Assembly (NCBI RefSeq): GCF_006716235.1
Contig: NZ_VFOR01000001.1
Span: 992,001 to 1,056,000 of the forward strand
Length of the DNA stretch: 64,000 nucleotides
Origin: Propioniferax innocua
GTDB lineage: Bacteria > Actinomycetota > Actinomycetes > Propionibacteriales > Propionibacteriaceae
Direction: 5' to 3'
Below the pieces are notes generated by a model. That model did no database searches and had not been told where the DNA came from. It worked only from the letters and a program-made list of their open reading frames with translations. A program made the position numbers and the translations under genes. Positions 57,658 to 64,000 of the stretch are shown in pieces; the stretch's first letter is position 1; each line of letters opens with the position of its first letter.

Positions 57658-58756
57658 CCATCACATCGACGCGCTGGAATTCCTTGACCTCGGTGTAACC
57701 GGTATTGGCCAGCGTCCGCTTGAGGGCCCCCACCAGATTCATGGTGCCGTCGGCGACGGTCGAAGGCCCCATCATGATCTCCTCGAACGAACCGAGCTGA
57801 CGGAACTTCACACGTTCACCACGGGGAAGGTCGGCATGCCAGGCCTCCGGGCCCCAGTGCCAGCCATGCCCCGGCGCATCGGTGGCACGCGCCAGAGGCG
57901 TCCCCACCATGACCGCGTCGGCACCACACGCAATGGCCTTGGCGATCTGGCCGGATGTACCCAACGAGCCGTCGGCGATCACGTGCACATAACGCCCACC
58001 GGACTCATCCATGTAATCCCGACGCGCCTCGGCCAGATCAGTCACCGCCGAGGCCATCGGGACGGCGATCCCGAGCACGTCGCGGGTCGCATGCGTCGCT
58101 CCCCCACCGAATCCGACCAGAACCCCGGCCGCACCGGTTCGCATCAAGTGCAGACCCATCTGGTACGTGGCGCAACCGCCGACGATCACCGGGACATCGA
58201 GATCATAGATGAACTGCTTCAGATTCAATGGCTCGGCATGACTCGACACGTGCTCAGCCGACACCGTGGTGCCCCGGATCACGAAGAAGTCGACGCCCGC
58301 CTTCTCCACGGTCCCAGCGAACTCCTTGGTGTTCTGCGGCGACAGCGAGCCCGCCGCCGGAACCCCGGCCTCACGAATCTGTTTCATCCGCTCGGTTATC
58401 AACTCACCCTTGATGGGCTCGGAGTAGATCTGCTGCATCCGACGCGTGGCCTCCACCGGATCATCGATGCCGGCGAGCTCCTCCAGCAGCGGCAACGGAT
58501 CGGCATACCGCGTCCACAGACCCTCCAGATTGAGCACACCAAGGCCGCCCATCCGGCCCATGGCGATGACCGTGTCGGGGCACATGACCGAATCCATGGG
58601 TGCGCCCATGATTGGGAAATCGAACTCCACCGCGTCGATCTTCCAGCGCAGATTGACCTCTTCGAGACCACGGGTGCGCCGCTGCGGCACGATCGTGATG
58701 TCGTCGAAGCCGAATCCCCGGTTGGCTCGCTTGCTGCGGCCGATGTCGTACGTCAT
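57650..58756 (-). CDS. guaB3: GuaB3-type IMP dehydrogenase-related protein
   Basis: 368 aa TIM-barrel of the IMPDH/GMPR family without CBS domains. N-terminal GRSKRANRGFGFDDITIVPQ is typical of the GuaB3 group found in actinobacteria and cyanobacteria. The phosphate-binding region reads GFGGGATHATRDVLGIAVP; the usual GSxCTTR active-site loop of IMPDH is changed to THATRDV, with no Cys at that place. Recent work on cyanobacterial GuaB3 points to GMP reductase activity, but this copy is not proven. Follows guaB by 5 nt. Confidence 0.9.
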   Translation of the reverse strand: MTYDIGRSKRANRGFGFDDITIVPQRRTRGLEEVNLRWKIDAVEFDFPIMGAPMDSVMCPDTVIAMGRMGGLGVLNLEGLWTRYADPLPLLEELAGIDDPVEATRRMQQIYSEPIKGELITERMKQIREAGVPAAGSLSPQNTKEFAGTVEKAGVDFFVIRGTTVSAEHVSSHAEPLNLKQFIYDLDVPVIVGGCATYQMGLHLMRTGAAGVLVGFGGGATHATRDVLGIAVPMASAVTDLAEARRDYMDESGGRYVHVIADGSLGTSGQIAKAIACGADAVMVGTPLARATDAPGHGWHWGPEAWHADLPRGERVKFRQLGSFEEIMMGPSTVADGTMNLVGALKRTLANTGYTEVKEFQRVDVMVN

Positions 58757-58761
58757 GTGAT

Positions 58762-61238
<2,477 letters not shown>

Positions 61239-61254
61239 CAGGACTCCTCCTTCA

Positions 61255-62796
61255 TCAGGATCCCTCGGACGCAGCGTCGGCACACGGATTGATCCGCATG
61301 TGCCGGGTTCGCGCCAAGAATATCCATCCAAGCCCAGCGCCAAGGAGCCAACCGGGAATGGGCCGCAGCGCGTAGTACTCCAAGCCGCCCTGCACAACCA
61401 CGAACATGATGCAGGCCGCAATGGCCCACCGCAGGATGCGGTCGGAATAACGCAGGACGCCGAACATGGACCCGCCCCAGATCATGTACCAGGTGTGGAA
61501 GCCCGCGCCGGAGAACGCGATGGCGTTGAACGCCCAGACAAGCCAACGGATCGGATGACTGGTGAAATCCTTGTCATTGGCCGCTGCATGCTCGGCGCGC
61601 TCGGGGACACGCCGGGGTGCGATGTGATCGGAGAAGAAGAAGTACCAGGCGAACACCGCTGCGGTCAGCAGGGCCACCACGGTGAAGATCTTGGCGATCA
61701 CCGGAAGCAGGGGGTAGTCGCTGAAAAGCCGGACGAACGGCCCGATGATCTGCTCCACGACGCTTGCCGGTGACATGCCCCAGGTGAGCTCGCCGATGTT
61801 CGTGGCATGCCGCCACCCGAACCCGAAGGTGAGCTCCGACATCGCGATGAACGTGGCGGCGGTGATGACCCCCGCTGCGCCGACATACGCGAACATGCGC
61901 CAGAAACGTCGAACGAGCGTCAACCGCCCCAGCGTCGGGGCCACTGAGACCAGACCCACCGCGATGAACGCGATCAGGCCCGGCTGCTTGAAGCCGGCCC
62001 CGAGTGCGACGAGGACGGACCCCAGCACGAGCCCGGCCTTCCCCCAGCGCGTTGCCGCCAGCATGGCCAGGGTGACAAGAGCGACCATGCCCGCATCGTT
62101 GTGGGCACCTCCGATGAAATGGATGACGACCAGCGGGTTGAGGACCCCCACCCACAGGGCCGTACGTGGATCGGCCCCATGGGCACGAGCCAGACGCGGC
62201 ACCGCCCAGGCCATGACCGCCACGGCCAGCAGCACGGGGATGCGCATCGCGATCACCGACCAGTAGGCATGGAACCCGGTGGCCCATGCGACCACATACT
62301 GACTCAGCAGCGCCAACGGCGGATAGACCGCAGTGGTCCCCTTCCAGACCGGATGCACGTTCTCGGCGAACGGTCCGCCCATCTCCGCCAAAGGCGAGTA
62401 GTAAGGATGCTCGCCGAGATGGATGATCCATCCCTGATCGGCGTACAGGAAGGCATCGGAGCTGAAGACGGGCGGCACGACGAGCATCGGCAGCGCCCAC
62501 AGCGTCAGAACTCGCCCAAGACGCAGCGTCGGATCAGCGGCCGGGCGGACCAGCACCCATCCGCGGAACAACAACACCAGGCCGACAGCCATGACAACGC
62601 GGCCGACCTGCAGATCGAGGACGACACGCAGCCACCGCAGGGGTGTGCTGCGGTCAAGGATGTCATTCGGAACGAACCCTGGCGTCAATACCGCGATGGA
62701 GATCAGGACCGTGCCCAGAAATCCAGAGAGCACACCACGCCGACGCCACCACGGCATGGCCGCAGCGGACGCCGCTGACGCATCGTTGTGTGCCAC
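61255..62796 (-). CDS. Polyprenol-phosphate-mannose-type alpha-1,6-mannosyltransferase (MptB-like)
   Basis: 513 aa GT-C membrane glycosyltransferase with about 12 helices. FSSDAFLYADQGWIIHLGEH contains the acidic loop 1 residues typical of MptA/MptB enzymes; NPLVVIHFIGGAHNDAGMVA is another hallmark. MptB starts the alpha-1,6-mannan core of lipomannan-type glycolipids in actinobacteria, and the same product class is the best guess here. The GTG start at 62796 has GAGG upstream. Precedes the epimerase by 16 nt. Confidence 0.82.
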   Translation of the reverse strand: MAHNDASAASAAAMPWWRRRGVLSGFLGTVLISIAVLTPGFVPNDILDRSTPLRWLRVVLDLQVGRVVMAVGLVLLFRGWVLVRPAADPTLRLGRVLTLWALPMLVVPPVFSSDAFLYADQGWIIHLGEHPYYSPLAEMGGPFAENVHPVWKGTTAVYPPLALLSQYVVAWATGFHAYWSVIAMRIPVLLAVAVMAWAVPRLARAHGADPRTALWVGVLNPLVVIHFIGGAHNDAGMVALVTLAMLAATRWGKAGLVLGSVLVALGAGFKQPGLIAFIAVGLVSVAPTLGRLTLVRRFWRMFAYVGAAGVITAATFIAMSELTFGFGWRHATNIGELTWGMSPASVVEQIIGPFVRLFSDYPLLPVIAKIFTVVALLTAAVFAWYFFFSDHIAPRRVPERAEHAAANDKDFTSHPIRWLVWAFNAIAFSGAGFHTWYMIWGGSMFGVLRYSDRILRWAIAACIMFVVVQGGLEYYALRPIPGWLLGAGLGWIFLARTRHMRINPCADAASEGS

Positions 62797-63000
62797 GCGG
62801 CCTCATTTCTGCATCGGACGGTCGGGGTCTGGCGGTCCAAGGGCGATCCATCGCCCCGGACATCGTAGTGCTTTCGCACATGAACCATGCGCCGAGGCAG
62901 TAACGACATCACTACGAAGAGACCGCACGAGGCTCGACCTGCGGAGATTGCCGACACACGGCCACCGCGACGCGCGATCCACCTGCCCCTCACGGCATGT

Positions 63001-63115
63001 CAGGAGCACCACAACCGTGGCGACATGTCAGGAACACCACAACCGTGGCGACAAGGTCAGGAACACCACAACCGTGGCGACAAGGTCAGGAACACCGCGA
63101 TCGTGGCGACGATCT
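63001..63115. repeat. Four 28-29-bp tandem repeats at the YwiC-like gene's 3' end
   Basis: Units starting CAGGA(A/G)CACC at 63001, 63029, 63058 and 63087. Units 2 and 3 are identical; unit 4, inside the gene, is diverged. The stop codon (63057-63059) lies at the junction of units 2 and 3, so the last 11 codons are made of repeat. The 200 bp between here and 62796 show nothing recognisable. Confidence 0.92.
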
Positions 63116-63854
63116 CCCCCACTCCGATGATCATGGCCCACCGCTTGGCGCGAACTCCCGCCACGGCCGACGCCCGCGCCCGGAGCACGGGAACCATTCC
63201 GGCACGGATGGCGAGGAGCACCCAGACCACGATGTGAGCCGCCCCGGTGAACCCCGCCGCGGCAGCGAACGCCGCAGCCATGATGCCGCCGACGTGGTAG
63301 AGCACCGACCCGATGAGCCAGGCCCTCGAACCCCGTTCACGAATGTTCGTCTTCACGTAGGGAACGGTGCCGAGGAAGTACGCGGCGAGCAATCCGCTGA
63401 GCACCCAGACCCCACCGGAGATCTGCCAAGGAGCATCACCGGTCCCCGCGGTGAAGACAACCGGGGCCATGAGTCCGGCCGCAAGAACGGTGACGGTGTC
63501 GTTCACCACGCCGCGGTCACGACGGCATCGGGACTCGTTGATCGCAATGGACACCAAGGGCAGATAGGCGATGGCCCACCAGCACAATTCGGGCGCGGCG
63601 ACCACGCTCACCAAGACCAGCAGGGCCGTCGCCACACCGAGATTCCGAAGGGGCACGCCATTGCGCCGCCCCTTGGAGGCAAGCCACTGCGTCAAGGAGA
63701 AATAGGCGAAATAGCCGACCCACCAGGCAGCCAACAGCGGCAGATGGATCCACGACGCCCCACCGAGAACAATCCCCAACAACGGCGGAGCAGCCACCAT
63801 CGCCCACGCACCATGCTGGTTCGGAACCCATGACCGACGTTTACCCTTCGCCAT
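63057..63854 (-). CDS. YwiC-like membrane protein
   Basis: 265 aa with about nine helices. N-terminal RSWVPNQHGAWAMVAAPPLL has the QHGAWA signature of the YwiC-like family, whose namesake lies next to nitrate-respiration genes in Bacillus; function unknown. The last residues (LTLSPRLWCS) come from the 29-bp repeats and have no family counterpart, so the original stop was probably lost. Located 6 kb from nrfHA; no operon link. Confidence 0.85.
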   Translation of the reverse strand: MAKGKRRSWVPNQHGAWAMVAAPPLLGIVLGGASWIHLPLLAAWWVGYFAYFSLTQWLASKGRRNGVPLRNLGVATALLVLVSVVAAPELCWWAIAYLPLVSIAINESRCRRDRGVVNDTVTVLAAGLMAPVVFTAGTGDAPWQISGGVWVLSGLLAAYFLGTVPYVKTNIRERGSRAWLIGSVLYHVGGIMAAAFAAAAGFTGAAHIVVWVLLAIRAGMVPVLRARASAVAGVRAKRWAMIIGVGEIVATIAVFLTLSPRLWCS

Positions 63855-63937
63855 GGAAGAATTTTCTCATATTTCAGCAAGAGTTTTTCTGGTCACCACC
63901 GAAGGGCCGTTCAACGCAAAAACCAGGGCGAACGGCA

Positions 63938-63975
63938 AAGGCCCCGGCCGACGCGAACGCGCCGACCGGGGCCTT
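63938..63975. terminator. Terminator of a gene beyond the window
   Basis: AAGGCCCCGG pairs with CCGGGGCCTT, with an inner CGCG-AA-CGCG stem. It lies upstream of the YwiC-like gene on the minus strand and so most likely ends a transcript from outside the window. The rest of 63855-64000 holds no gene. Confidence 0.75.
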
Positions 63976-64000
63976 CACTGATTCCAGTCAGAATCAGACG

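Overview
High-GC chromosomal DNA of an actinobacterium. The gene families present are typical of that phylum: a monomeric NADP-type isocitrate dehydrogenase, PspC-type two-component genes, DUF3017 and DUF6350 membrane proteins, an LpqY-SugABC-type importer, a MhuD-type haem monooxygenase, a MptB-like mannosyltransferase and a GuaB/GuaB3 pair. A membrane-anchored NrfHA nitrite reductase with a Ccs (system II) cytochrome c assembly module would suit a facultative anaerobe such as a member of the Propionibacteriaceae, but the genus cannot be fixed from the sequence alone. No rRNA, tRNA, CRISPR array, prophage, transposase or integron was seen; this is ordinary chromosome with some accessory operons.

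Layout. 1-8 kb: a partial phosphotransferase-like gene, trpS, a lipoprotein, purU, a DUF485/acetate-type symporter pair, mdh and a repeat-rich DUF4190 protein. 8-16 kb, minus strand: icd, folD, a DUF3017 protein, purH, purN and a DUF6350 protein, a one-carbon/purine and TCA block. 15.6-23 kb: a large membrane protein of unknown function, an orphan antitoxin-like ORF, sucCD, and two M23 peptidase paralogues whose 3' ends are identical in DNA. 23-35 kb: pcrA, a cardiolipin-synthase-like gene, a GlsB-like stress protein, a PspC histidine kinase/response regulator pair divergent from two PspC proteins, guaA, an FAD dehydrogenase and cysK.

35.9-45.5 kb, minus strand: nine tightly packed or overlapping genes encoding a peptide-type ABC importer, a serine hydrolase, an unusual XRE-TetR fusion regulator, and the three enzymes that convert L-carnitine to glycine betaine (carnitine dehydrogenase, dehydrocarnitine-cleaving enzyme of the BKACE family, thioesterase). 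This looks like a self-contained uptake, degradation and regulation module, and it is the best candidate here for an undescribed system. 45.9-50.7 kb: a MhuD-like haem oxygenase and an lpqY-sugA-sugB-sugC trehalose-importer operon behind a palindromic operator candidate. 50.9-57.4 kb: chorismate mutase, tlpA-type thioredoxin, ccsA, resB, a TPR protein, nrfA and nrfH, so dissimilatory nitrite ammonification sits together with the haem-attachment machinery it needs. 57.6-64 kb: guaB3, guaB, a TIGR01777-type epimerase, a MptB-like glycosyltransferase and a YwiC-like membrane protein.

Two non-coding patterns cut across the window. First, a family of 44-56 nt hairpins occurs at four intergenic loci (seven copies); its core is conserved and its outer arms vary together, and four copies form a 71-bp-period tandem array at 45.6-45.9 kb. 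Second, short direct repeats (17-29 bp units, 2-4 copies) lie exactly at the stop codons of at least five unrelated genes (the lipoprotein gene, purH, nrfA, guaB3 and the YwiC-like gene). Translations of the first gene and all start-site choices were made by eye; functions are assigned by recognised motifs, not by database search.
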